Source: Apostichopus japonicus (taxonomy: Eukaryota; Echinodermata; Holothuroidea; Aspidochirotida; Stichopodidae). Taken from it: 64,000 nucleotides of DNA. Positions 40,067-52,500 of the stretch are shown here, piece after piece. Every line of letters starts with the position of its first letter. The stretch's first letter is position 1. The notes under the pieces are model-generated. The model saw only the letters and a list, made by a program, of their open reading frames with translations, was not told the DNA's origin and searched no databases. The DNA lies in assembly GCF_037975245.1 (NCBI RefSeq), contig NC_092571.1, forward strand, positions 16,115,917-16,179,916, written 5' to 3'. The position numbers were made by a program, and so were the translations under genes.

Positions 40067-41534
40067 CTTAGATGGCAATCTCAGTACACGATAATATTCT
40101 GTTGACTTTTAAGCAAATTTCAGATTCTAGAATTATTTCACTAATTCCTAGTGTACCACTTTAAGTGGAGATGCTTTTTGCGTCTACCTGTCCAAAACGT
40201 GCACTTGCTCGAATAGTCACGTTTTCGCTGTTCAAGTCGATTCGATTATAGTTTTAATATGATTTATGGCATTTAAAGCGATCACGGTACTGGGTTTGAA
40301 TTATTTATCTCTTTCTTTGTGTGTTTTAAACAGTATACATGTTGAAGTATCTGAGATAGAGAAATGTATAAGAAACGTGCTTTTCTTTTCTTTTTCCTTT
40401 TTTTGTTTTGTTTTTTTGTTTTGGTATTTTTTCTTCTTTTTATTATTTGAAAAGGAACTATTTGTTGAAAAAACGGAAAGAAACTTTCAGTAAGAAAGTG
40501 TCCTTTCTTTGAATAGAAAAATCAATCAAATAGTAATTAAAAATCGCTATTTTGTGGATCAAAAAAAAAAACATTCGTGCACATACAGGAGTTTGTGAGA
40601 CAGTATACATAGATCGTCCATTATGTTTGTCGGGACGGTTTTGAGGTGATTTGCCGGTTTGCTTCTCAAGTCATAGTCAAATATCCCACTGCGCTTCGAA
40701 ATTTGTCCTCCCCACCCCCACCCCCCCCCCCAACCCCACCCCACCCCTCCCTATATTGAACCCTTTGGCACTGCATATTGCATACTACTCATTATGCATC
40801 GTTATTATCGAGTGTTGTATGGTAGCAATGGAATTACATAGATCACATAGAATGTATTTCATATCGTTCGTACTAGGTATACAATAAAACGCAACATAAT
40901 TTTACGAATCTTTGAGCCTTAACAAAACTGTGTGCGTTTTGGGCTCGAATTTTACAGCAATTTTACCAAACTTACCGAGAATCATTCAAATTAAGAAGCT
41001 ATAAGATTCGCTCAATGTAAAGATACTTATCACCAGTTGGAAGTTAGCGAGTCTAGTAAAAAATCGATTTCATTCGATATATAGGCTGAGATCGTCTTTA
41101 TGTAGCTATAAACCTATTTTTTTGTTAATTAAAATTAAAAAAAAAAACAATAAGACTGCTGCCAGTTCCGAAAGTCATAAAAACAAGACAGCACTAGCCA
41201 AAAGTCAAATAATAGTCACTCATTTTGAAAATTGTATAAACATATCATAGGTTATAGTGTAATCTTAGGCCTTCCCTTATGTTAGGAAGCCTTATTCGAT
41301 GTTCAGGTTCGAACATGCAAATTTTGCCTTTTTGTAATTTTCTGGTTTGCAATCTACTACATCAAAATAGATTATTTAAACAAAATATATAAGTTTACTG
41401 CATAACCCAACGCCGGAAATTCTGAAAATTAACTATTCTGGAGGGATTATGCATTGAAAATGCTTTAGAACAACTTCTGCCAAAGGGACCATGAAAATCA
41501 TTTTTATTCGTTTTGATACCCAAGACTGTAATTG
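40067..41534. other. gene-free stretch
   Basis: No gene seen. It contains T-rich sequence near 40.4 kb and C/G-rich runs near 40.72 kb that generate Gly- and Pro-rich spurious ORFs. Confidence 0.45.
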
Positions 41535-41785
41535 CATATGTATGTAAATTAGATCCTCCGGCAAGCAGGAACTCGCGAAGAAGCCACCGGCTTATCAAAG
41601 CCGTAAGCTGACCGAAGTCAGTCTCTTAAATTCATATTTTACGTCCACGATTATGAATTGTCAACAACTCTGTTACTGGGCGACATATATTAATCTTGGA
41701 GTGATTCGAACTCGGGACCTTATGATTGAAAGGCACCGGCGTTAGCCACTGAGCTAAAACTCCTGAGCTCCTGGGCTAACACTCC
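41535..41785 (-). mobile_element. tRNA-derived SINE, second family, minus copy
   Basis: Reverse-complement counterpart of 26011-26256. On the minus strand the head reads TTTTAGCTCAGTGGCTAACG with B-box-like GAGTTCGAATCACTCC. The shared body runs to GAGTTCCTGCTTGCCGGAGG, and the (ACAT)n tail is shorter. This copy keeps the better A box, so it is closer to the source tRNA head. Confidence 0.8.
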
Positions 41786-43430
41786 TATATCATATCTGAA
41801 CGACATTTTAGGCCCTACTTTTCCATTATAATAGCCTTATTCCTCCCTCCCCCAAACCTCCCCACATACATGCACGCTCAGTGTTGATAGGTACAAACAG
41901 GGGGAGGGGGATCACTGATTCACGACCGTGCTCGTTATCCGTAATAATAAACCGGTTTTTCGTATACACATACAATTACTTTTGTAACTTCAGTTGTGCC
42001 TACATAGAGTATAAGCAACCAGACAATATCTTTCTCAAGAAACAAAAATATCAAATGTTATTGGCCCAAGTTTGGCATATTTTACTAAGAAATTTGTTTC
42101 TCTTTCTCCCCATGGTTATACTTAGTATGCACACATGATCTTTGTAGAAATATTCACTCAACTGCAGTCTCTGTAGCCCTAGTCTGCAGCAACAACATTG
42201 CTAAATAGCAGAACCCAACATGGTCCTACATTATCGCCGCTTTCACCCTTTGACGGTTACACGGTAATATCATAATATATTTTTTTCTCTCTGTAATAAA
42301 CAGTTTATGCAGTTACAATTGCGATAGCAACAACGTCACAAATAAAACAACACAGAATCAACAGAATATTAAAGATATACCCTTTTTATATTTAAGGCCA
42401 ACCATAGATATATAAATAGATATAGATGTACGAAAAGATATGTGTATGTAACATGAAACATTATTTATAATTTTTAAATATTATTTAGTATTTTTTTACA
42501 TATGTATTTTTTATTTCCCGATATATAGGCTATGTGTACGTATAAGATTATAACTAGGGCTTCTGTGGCGGTGTGCAAACATTTGGACCAAAGATATACT
42601 GACTATAAACAATGCAATTATACTGAGTTCTCCTAGCAGTTATATGAACTCACATGCTGAGCTGACCTATACAATTTTCATTTCGGTATAGAGCGGATAA
42701 AAGAAGCGAAAAACTACTCACAATCTCAGTTTATGATCGCAATTTATGATCGCAAAACACTTACCTTGTACCAGTTAGATCAAGCGCACGTCTCCGGTTC
42801 CTAATGTGGCCAAAGATATACTGTATACCACGTAGCTGGACTGGAGAAATTACAACTAACCATCGGTTTATGGTCTCCAATATAGCCAGGTAAGTCCTAC
42901 ACAAATTATCAACCACTGGGTTATTAACATATTATACAACCAGGATGGAGTAGCCGACAGTGAATAAGGGTGGCGCTACAGTCGTTTTTAGAAAATCTCG
43001 GTTTTTAAAACGGTGTATGTATAGTTATACGGAACTGTACGTAAACAAATCCTTTATGCTGCACAAACGCAACTATGTTGAAGAGTCACTGGACTCCACA
43101 TGTTTTTAATACCCCCATCCGCTCCCCTTCCCCCTCCTCCAAACGCAAAACATTTCTACTATTCCGATGATGTATATATTCTGATGATGCTTTTTGGCGA
43201 TGGGGTGGAAGGAGGGGAGGGGGAGGTGGCGCGTAGGGGATACGGGGAACCTCTACTTACTAATATCAAGTGAGCAAATTCTTCTATTAATAGGTAGAGT
43301 ATACAAAAGCAAACAGGGGATTGATTGGGAAGGAGACGGGTTTATGAGGGTGGGGTGGGAGGGGGTTGCAAAAGGACTAAGTAAAGAAGAGACTGAAGTA
43401 AAACCGTGATATTTTTTTTTAACTGTTCCA
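41786..43430. other. gene-free stretch downstream of the LU gene
   Basis: No gene recognised. A G-rich stretch near 43.2-43.37 kb creates a Gly/Trp-rich ORF. The far end of the LU gene's 3' UTR probably stops within the last few hundred bases to the right. Confidence 0.45.
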
Positions 43431-43475
43431 TTTATTTTTCAGTAGGTTACGTTTGTAATTTCTAATGAGATTTGG

Positions 43476-43481
43476 TTTATT
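43476..43481 (-). terminator. candidate polyadenylation signal for the LU gene
   Basis: AATAAA on the minus strand, about 105 bases after the LU stop codon. A second AATAAA lies at 43431-43436, about 150 bases after the stop. Either could be used. Confidence 0.45.
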
Positions 43482-43585
43482 TCACGTTAGTCAGTAATTT
43501 TGTCCTTTCTATTTGTAAATAATGTTATAAAAGAATCTTTTATGGGTAATTTTGGACAGTTTCTTTGACATTCTATTGCGGTATC

Positions 43586-46500
43586 TCACAATACTATGCT
43601 AAGTGCGACGTAAATTATTGAGAGCAGAAGTGTTGGTGATGCTACAGCTGTGGTCACTGCGGCGTTATCTTCATCATCTTCATCTTCTTTCATGGTTAAA
43701 TCCCAGTTCATCTTAGGGTCCCACAAATTTTCCTCTGGTAATGGAATCCTGTGAATGTGTCCCACACCGTTACATCCGTCCATGTCTGATGGGTCAAGAC
43801 AACAAAAGAAACACCAAGCCTCCGCGTCCACGGTATGGTTTAATCCAGTATACATAGGGCCCATACATTGAGCGTTGAGTGGGTCGAGAATGCTGTCCCA
43901 CATATTATCATAGCACTCATCCTGCAAAAGAAGAAGAAGAAGAATAAATGAATTACAAAGGGCATTTACTGAATCGATTAAGATCTTACCATATTTATAC
44001 CTGAACATTGCTGCTACGAACGGGATCCACTGTATATACCATGTCCTCCCACATTATAACCTACGACAACTATTCTGTATAGGTAGCTATCAAACTATTG
44101 AATGGACCATTAATTGTCAAACAGTACAGCAGCAATTCTACATAGGCAACTATAAAGCTATTGTATTGACTACGTTGCCCCACAGTACAGCAGCAATTCT
44201 GTATTAGGCAGCCATAAAAATATTGAATGGACTATACGCTGTCAAACAGCACAGCAGCGATGTTGAACAGGTCACGAGAATCTGCTTCCTGGGGCACGTT
44301 TCTTTAACTGGGGGGGGAGGGGGGCTTATATAGGTTTTGGGATGTACACTCCAAACCGATACACCAGGACTTTAACCCTTCCAAACATATTACTCCATTC
44401 AAAACTATATAGAATGATCTGTAATAAATATAAAATACTTAGTTTTAGTAGAAACGACTTTTCCTTCAAAAGGATGAAATTGTATAAGGTACTCTGTGTA
44501 TAGATCTAACATAATGACATAGAAGTTCGGGTAAAGATTATGAGGGAAGCGAGATTTTCACTATCGAAACTCACCGCGTCGATGCAGCTTTTTCTTATCA
44601 AGTATCCATCCCCGGTCGGGTTCATTTTAAACTCGGACTTGCACTGTGGGAATGGCATTTCACAAACCTGCATTGTTCCGTTTTCACCGAGCTGTATCGA
44701 AACAAAAGGGAAAGCAATAGTCGTCGCGTGAAACAATTGATTTGTGACAATTAATTAATTAACTTGGTAATATATATTGCTGATATTATGTGATACTAAA
44801 TAAAACATCCCCTAATGCATGAATGTTATACACGGAACCACTCTTACCATTAACGAAATTATTCGTGGCAATGAAAATTCCACCGCCCCCCCCCCTCCCC
44901 GAACCTCTCATCTTTTTTAAGTTGGTTAATTGCCTAGCCATGTCAGTAAGACATTTCACGTATCATACGTGCATATATGGTATGAATATTTCAGTCTATA
45001 TTTGCGTTATAAAATGTGTTTAGTCGTGGGGCGAATATATGAGAGAAATCTTCATTCCCTGTTAAAGCCACCCCACCCCCACCCATCCCCCATCCCTATA
45101 CAGAGAAACACACATGCAAGGAAACAATTAATGTCTACGCCAAATAAGTAGGGGAAAAACTCACTCTCTCTCCAATGCAATCTTCGTTGCTTACAGCGTC
45201 CGTACAGGTGTAGCATCGGATTACCTTTGGGTCCGAGGGTCCAATGTCTGAATAAAGGCAGTGAACATATATTTTATTTGATTTCTCAGGTTTAGTAAAG
45301 AATAGCTTAGAAATATAAAATGGCTAGTGTATAATATATACTCAAATGAACCATTCTGCCAATTACCGGTGGTTGAGCAACATTCTCATGTCACTGTTGC
45401 ACGGTTCTATACAATAGATGTATATATCTCCATATATATATATACACAGACACACATTATCATCAACAAAAATACTCAAAATTGGTCCAAAATGGCATCT
45501 TCTGGTTATTATTCCCGTTTAAAAATCCTGGGACATATTTCTTTGAATTTGGAAACAATATCACATCACATATCACGTCAAGGCGCCTTCGTTTTCTTTT
45601 CAAGCTAAAAAGAGTTGTATACACTTTGAGAAATCATACAATGAACTGCGTCTGGATGGTATTGTACTTTTCATTGTGATCTGTCATGTGTTATCAAAGG
45701 GGAAAAACAAAGGGACAATGATAAAATTGAAATATATGCCTATCCGTCGTCAGATGAGAATCCATCGAATTGTCAGTTAGAGGGCTATATTTTCATAAAA
45801 CGATCGTGCCACCCCCTCCCCTATTCCTCGGCAAATTCTTCGTAAAAACAAACCAACAAACTACAACAACTCCAGGGGCTCTTTTGTGCAATACTCATTT
45901 TGTACACCTACGGTGGTTAATCTTTGAGTACCTAACCCTTTGTGCTTCTTTATACAAATGTCTTGTGGCTATAAATTGTGGGCTTCTACATAACGTACGT
46001 AAAGAGGAGAGTCATTATAGACCTCGGATTTCTATACCTCTTACCATAGGCCTCAATGTAATAATGTTAAAATGCAAATAACACATTGGTGAGTACCTTA
46101 TTACTATTATTATGTTTTTGTGTCTTCGTTTCGAATATACCAACTTCAAAGGAAACGCCAAGTTACGTTACCTTTCAAATAAAATACAAGGCGCAACCTC
46201 AGACAAAGACAATTATTAGAGTTAATTCAGTGCCAACGAAAAAGGGAAATTAAACTGTATTTCAATATCTTAACGCCGATTGTACAATTTATTAAGAAAA
46301 CGAGATTACAGCTTCTACTTACCGATTGCGTCGGTCGAAGGAGCACCTGTATTCACATCAGCTTAAGAATAAATAAGAAAACAATAAAATGTAAAACGAA
46401 ACCTCATGCATTATTCAGCAAAGATGAGAAATATCGGACAACAACAAGAAAAACACCATCTTAAATAAATCATTCAAAATAATTTGCTGATTTCCTTGGC

Positions 46501-49500
46501 TTAAAGATGCTATTATAAGAAAAACCTTATTACGAAAATACAGCCAAAATGAAGTATTGAACATCGCATATTTGGAAAAGCATTTTCGCGAGTGAGGTGT
46601 GGGCAAAAGAGAATGTAGAGTATTATAGAGGTGAGTGAAGTGAAGTGAAGGGGTGGGGTGGGGTGGGGTGGCGTGATGTGGGACGTGATGGAAATGAGGA
46701 AAATATGTGGGAAAGAGAAGAGAAAGGAGGAGGAGGAAGATAATGATATAGGGGAAACAATAGGGTAGAAGAATATACTTCAGATTAGTATTCCCTCATT
46801 TTTTTCTGATTAATGAATTATCTTACTTCCTCCTTTTGAAGGTTGACAAGGTCAAAGTATATAAGAATAATACGAATACTACTTTAGCCCGTTTGTAGTA
46901 GCTGCATATGGGAGAGCAGGGGTGCTGTGGCGGGGTGGGGTGGGGAGTGGGTTACCGAGGATAAGATGCGGGGAAAAGAATTATTATATTTCGATCTATA
47001 TTGATTTAGGAATGATCTTATTTTTTAACATGGAGATGTATGTTTACTAAATAAAATGCAAACTAGACATAGAAACTAATGATCAAGTATAATACTTAAT
47101 TGAAGAAGAAGTAAGAATGTTTTTTCTTTAATACAATTTTAGACTAATTGGAGCTATGCAAGGTTAAAGTAAGACAAAGGCATGTAAAATATGTTATCTC
47201 CCACTTACCTGTTGCGTTGGATCCAGGGTTTTCGGTATTCAAAGCATCTTAAAAATGAATATGTGAAACAACGAGAGAATAAATACAGAGTAATAAGACA
47301 TATGTTGTCATAACTTCATTTAACATGGAGGTGTATTTTTAATAAATTAAATAAAAACTATACATAGAAACTACTGATCAAGTAAAATACTTAATTGGAG
47401 AAGTAAGAAGGTTTTTTAATATACAATTTTAGACTAATTGGAGCTATGCAAGGCTAAAGTAAGACAAAGGCATGTAAAATATGTTATCTCCCACTTACCT
47501 GTTGCGTTGGATCCAGGGTTTTCGGTATTCAAAGCATCTTAAAAATGAATATGTGAAACAACGAGAGAATAAATACAGAGTAATAAGACATATGTTGTCA
47601 TAACGTCATTTAACATGGAGATGTATTTTTAATAAATTAAATAAAAACTAGACATATAAACTACTGATCAAGTCAAATAATTAATTGAAGAAATAAGAAT
47701 GATTTTGTTTAACAGTTTTAGACTAATTGGAGCTAGATGCAGGGTTAAAATAAAGACAAAGGCAAGTACAATATGTTATCTCCCACTTACCTGTTGCGTT
47801 GGATCCAGGGTTTTCGGTAGTCACAGCATCTTTAAAATGAATATGTGAAATAATGATAGCACATATGCTACAAAATAGTTAGACTTATATGTTGTCATAA
47901 CGTCATTTAACATGTTATGTATTTTTAATAAATAAATGAAAACTAGACAGAAACTAATGATCGAGTCAAATAATTATTGAAGAAGATGTAAGAATGATTT
48001 GTTTTTAAACTTCAGACTGATTGGAGCTAAATGCAGGGTTAAAATAAAGGCAAAGGCAAGTAAAATATGTTATCTCCCACTTACCTGTTGCGTCGGATCC
48101 AGGGTTTTCGGTAGTCACAGCATCTTTAAAATGAATATTTGAAACAATGAGAGAATAGCTACAAAATAATTAGACTTATATGTTGTCATAACGTCATTTA
48201 ACATGGAGATGTATTTTTTAATATATAAAATTTAAACTAGACATATAAACTACTGATCAAGTAAAATAATTAATTGAAGAAGATGTAAGAATGGTTTGTT
48301 TAACAATTTTAGACTGATTGGAGCTAGATGCAGGGTTAAAATAAAGACAAAGGCAAGTAAAATATGTTATCTCCCACTTACCTGATGCGTCGGTCACAGG
48401 GTTTTCGGTAGTCACAGCATCTTAATAAATGAATATGTGAAATAATGAGAGCACATATGCTACAAAATAGTTAGACTTATATGTTGTCATAACGTCATTT
48501 AACTTGGAGATGTATTTTTAATAAATAATATAAAAACTAGAGATAGAAACTTATGATCAAATAAAATAGTTAATTCAAGAGGAAGAAGTAAAAATGATTT
48601 GTTTAACAATTTTAGACTAATTTGAGCTATATGGAAAGTTAAAGTAAGACAAAGGCAAGAAAATATGCTATTTCCCACTTACCTGATGTTGAGTCGGTAA
48701 CAGGGTTTTCGGTAGTCACAGCAGCTTAATAAATGGATATGTGAGAGAATAACCACAAAGAAATTAGACTTATATGATCATAGGCGTACGGGACCATTTC
48801 AGTTTAGGGGGGCAGAACTTTTTGTGCCCGAAAGTTCCCGTGACACTATCTAAGCGGAGCGCCACCATCGGTTGGCGCGTAGCGTACAAGAAAATTTTGG
48901 GCACACAATGCCTCTCAGATTGCCGGAAACGGCCCTTCTGAGGCAAGTTGCATCTAAACATTCTTTATTTTATAATCTCACGTTTTAGAAATTTAAAAAA
49001 TTTGGTAAATTAGAAGAAGAAAAAATGGTAACATCACTTTGAAGGGGAAAAATTGGACAGTATATTTTTTATGCTCTTATTTAGTTACCTTATTTATTAT
49101 TTGAACACAGTACCCAGCTACCTCCAGGAAAACATACATTGTTCAACGACACGTAGGCGGGATAATGTCGCTGTGTCGGGTGAGACTGTATGATTTGTCT
49201 CACAAGAAAAGTATGAAATATAACAAAGAATATGATAAACCTGTACTTCTAGGCTTGAAGGCACCCCCCCCCACCATCCATGGAAAAGAAAATGTTTCTT
49301 ATATACACTCATGTTGGGGATGTCCAGGTCAAGGGCGGCGGAAGCACTTTTAATCTGGGGGGCACCGACATCAAAGGGCACTTTGCAGAAATTCGATTGG
49401 ACTGATGCAGCCTTATACTTAGTACCCTTTATAACTCTTATTGTATTATCTTATTTGTGTATACACAACATCCCATCAACGCCCCCCCCCCCCCCCAAAG

Positions 49501-52500
49501 GAAAATATGCATACTAGCACTGCAATATCCAATGTGCAAATTGGGAAACAAGGAACAAGTTTTCTTTTGAGACAAAATGAGGTGAAATCATGCTAGTTGC
49601 TAATGTAGGAATCTTCCGAATTAGAGTTTTTTTCTTGTTAAAATCTTAACACATTGTTTCCATTCGAAATAGCTTTGAATTTGACCCACAGAAATTCATT
49701 AAAAGTCACGGGCTTAGCCAGGATTTGCAAAGTTGTATGCACGACTATCTGAGCGGAGCGCCACCATCGGTTGGCGCGGAGCGTACTAGAAAATTTTTGG
49801 TTTTACAAACCCCTCAGATGGCCGGAAACGGCCCTTCCCGAGTGTTCATTCTGGTTCCCTGGCCTCTTGCTAACTTGAGGCACCTCAATTTTTATGTAGA
49901 AAAAAGGCACATTTTTAACCTGAGGAAAAGTGGGGGGGGGGGGGGGGGAACACGCGCCCCCTGTGCTCCCCCGGTTCCGCCGCCCTTGGTCCAGGTATAC
50001 AATTGACTAGTTAGAAAAATAATGATCGTGCAAAAAGCGTGGTAGCCCAGAAGAACTGCGCTTACGGTGGTGTTACACGGAAATATTCGGGCATCATGAT
50101 GCTAAATAAAGAAAATCATGGAACTGTCGGGCAAAAATTTGAAAAAGATTCGGGCAAGCTACTGCATATTTATATATATATATATTTCCAGATGACAAGA
50201 AATTCGGGCAAAAGTCCTGAAAAATTCGGGCAGCCTAAAATATATATATATATTATATATTTTTTTTCCTCCTCTTAGGCTGCCCGAATTTTTCAGGACT
50301 TTTGCCCGAATTTCTTGTCCTCTGGAAATTTGGGGGGGGGGGGGGGCAGTCTTCCCCCCTGCCCCCCCCCCCCGCCTCGTACGCCTATGTATATGATGTC
50401 ATATAACGTCATTTAACATGGAGATGTATTTTTAATAAATAAAATAAAAACTAGAGATAGAAACTTATGATCGAGTAAGATAATTAATTGAAGAAGAACT
50501 AAGAATGTATCTTTTACAACCTTAGACTAATTATAGAGTTATATGGAAAGTTAAAGTAAGACATAGGCAAGAAAATATGCTATCTCCCACTTACCTGATG
50601 TTGAGTCGGTAACAGGGTTTTCGGTAGTAGCAGCAGCTTAATAAATGAATATGTTAAACAATGAGAGAAAAACTACAAAGTAATTAGACTTATATGATGT
50701 CATATAACGTCATTTCACATGGAGATGTATTTTTAATAAATAAAATAAAAACTAGACATAGAAACTTATGTTCAACTAAAATAGTTAATTGAAGAAGAAG
50801 AAGTAAAAATGATTTTGTTGAACAATTTTAGACTAATTGGAAAGTTAAAGTATATATGGAAAGTTAAAATAAAACAAAGGCAAGAAAATATGTTATTTCC
50901 CACTTACCTGATGTTGAGTCGGTAACAGGGTTTTCGGTAGTAGCTTAATAAATGAATATGTGAAACAATGAGAGAATAACTACAAAGTAATTATATCTAT
51001 ATGATGTTATAACTTAAATGTATTTTTAATAAATGAAACAAAACTAGACAGAGGAACTAGTTATCGATTAATATAATCAATTGAAGAAGAAGTAAGAATG
51101 AAAGTTTTACAAATAGGTCTAGTTTTACAAGTAACATGTGAAAGTAACTTGAGAGAATAATAACCGTACAAAGTAAGATAATATGACGTCATAACTTCAT
51201 TTTACACAGGGAGATGAATTGTTTTGTTTTTAAGATGTACGTATTTATAACTACGTTTTTATAAAGTATCACACCGAACAACAACTAGACAAGGATTAAA
51301 ACTGACGGTACATAACAGATACGATGGATGGGTGGATGGATGAAGGGAGCGGAAGGGGGGGGGGGCATCTCTCTGTCTGCAACGAATCGATAGAGATGAT
51401 TTAATTTTACAATTGGCTTTATACAAGGTTAACGCATCATAAAGACAAAAAAATATATAAACTTCAAGAACAGTTGGAGGTTTAAATGACCCAAGTAATA
51501 TATACCTAAAAATCACAGACCATTTTCACTACTGAGAAAGACGTGTAACGTTGTATTACTGAAGTATGTTATCGACTACTAGATGCAGAGAAAAAAACTC
51601 ATGGCGCTATATCACAAGACAAAAAAATAACAAGACCAAACAGTAAAATACACCCCGCCCACCCCAAACTAATTAAACAAAAACAAAGAACGAGACACCC
51701 CACCCCAACACACACAAAAATAACAACAAAGAACAATACACCCCTCCCCCCCCCCCCACCCCAACACACACGCACGAAAAAGGACGAACAGTCCATAGTA
51801 CAGGTGTGTGTTTGTAAAGATCGAGAATGAAACTATACTCAAAGCAACGAAAAATGTCCCTATCTTCGCGCGTACAATGAAGTTTATTGTATAATTCCTC
51901 TAAATTGGTGGAATAATCTACGAGAGTGTCTCTAAATTATAAAAACAAATTGATGTTTGCTTGTTTGACTGTTGCAATTAAAATTGATGTTTCCTTGTTT
52001 TCACTGTGGTAATTTTGGCTGTTTTTGTATAGATTAAACTTGCGATTGAAAGAGTGGTCACAAGTTTGATTTGCTAACACCGCAACTATACAGTGTCTAT
52101 CAGTGCAGCTATACATTATGTATAACACAGTACGCGAATTTCTTGTCATAGTAATGCTTCTCAAAAAAAAAAAAAAAAAAAAACAGTTCTGTTGAAACCA
52201 CGGACCACCCACTGGCGTTAGCTTACATTGTTTTCTATTCGATAATTAGGTTATTTATAGCTACCAATGATTGTCATCTTAAATTTGGGTCAAGATGTTG
52301 AGACAGATTTTCCCCTTTTGATTTTTGTTACAGTTTCCGTCTTCCACTGTGGTAATTGTCACATCGATTGTCTTTAACTAGACATATAGGCCTAACAATA
52401 GTGTAAAATTTGGGCAAAAGTACAACCCATTTCCACTTTGTCTGTCTGTATAGGCTAGATGAAATCAATTACGGAAGCTTTTGTAACTGAAACCATAAAC

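Larger units (their letters stand above)
48779..50389. mobile_element. hAT-type element inserted in the LU mini-exon array
   Basis: Perfect 12-bp inverted ends, CATAGGCGTACG and CGTACGCCTATG, are flanked by a perfect 8-bp duplication, TATATGAT (48771-48778 and 50390-50397). Uninterrupted sister units of the array read straight through this site, which confirms the empty-site sequence. The 1611 bp include a nested 659-bp element and a long hairpin; net of the nested copy and its duplication, the element is about 944 bp. No transposase ORF is seen. It lies in the intron between LU exons 4 and 5. Confidence 0.92.
47029..51230 (-). repeat. tandem array of about 290-313 bp units, each carrying one LU stalk mini-exon
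   Basis: Exon ends (low coordinate) are at 47209, 47499, 47791, 48085, 48382, 48683, 50595 and 50908. The spacings are 290, 292, 294, 297, 301, 1912 and 313; subtracting the 1611-bp insertion and its 8-bp duplication turns 1912 into 293. Each unit has a conserved intron with GGAGCTA(T/G)AT-like and ACAAAGGCA words before ATGTTATCTCCCACTTAC, and AACGTCATTTAACATGGAGA after the exon. The array is an intragenic amplification of an exon with its introns. Confidence 0.9.
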
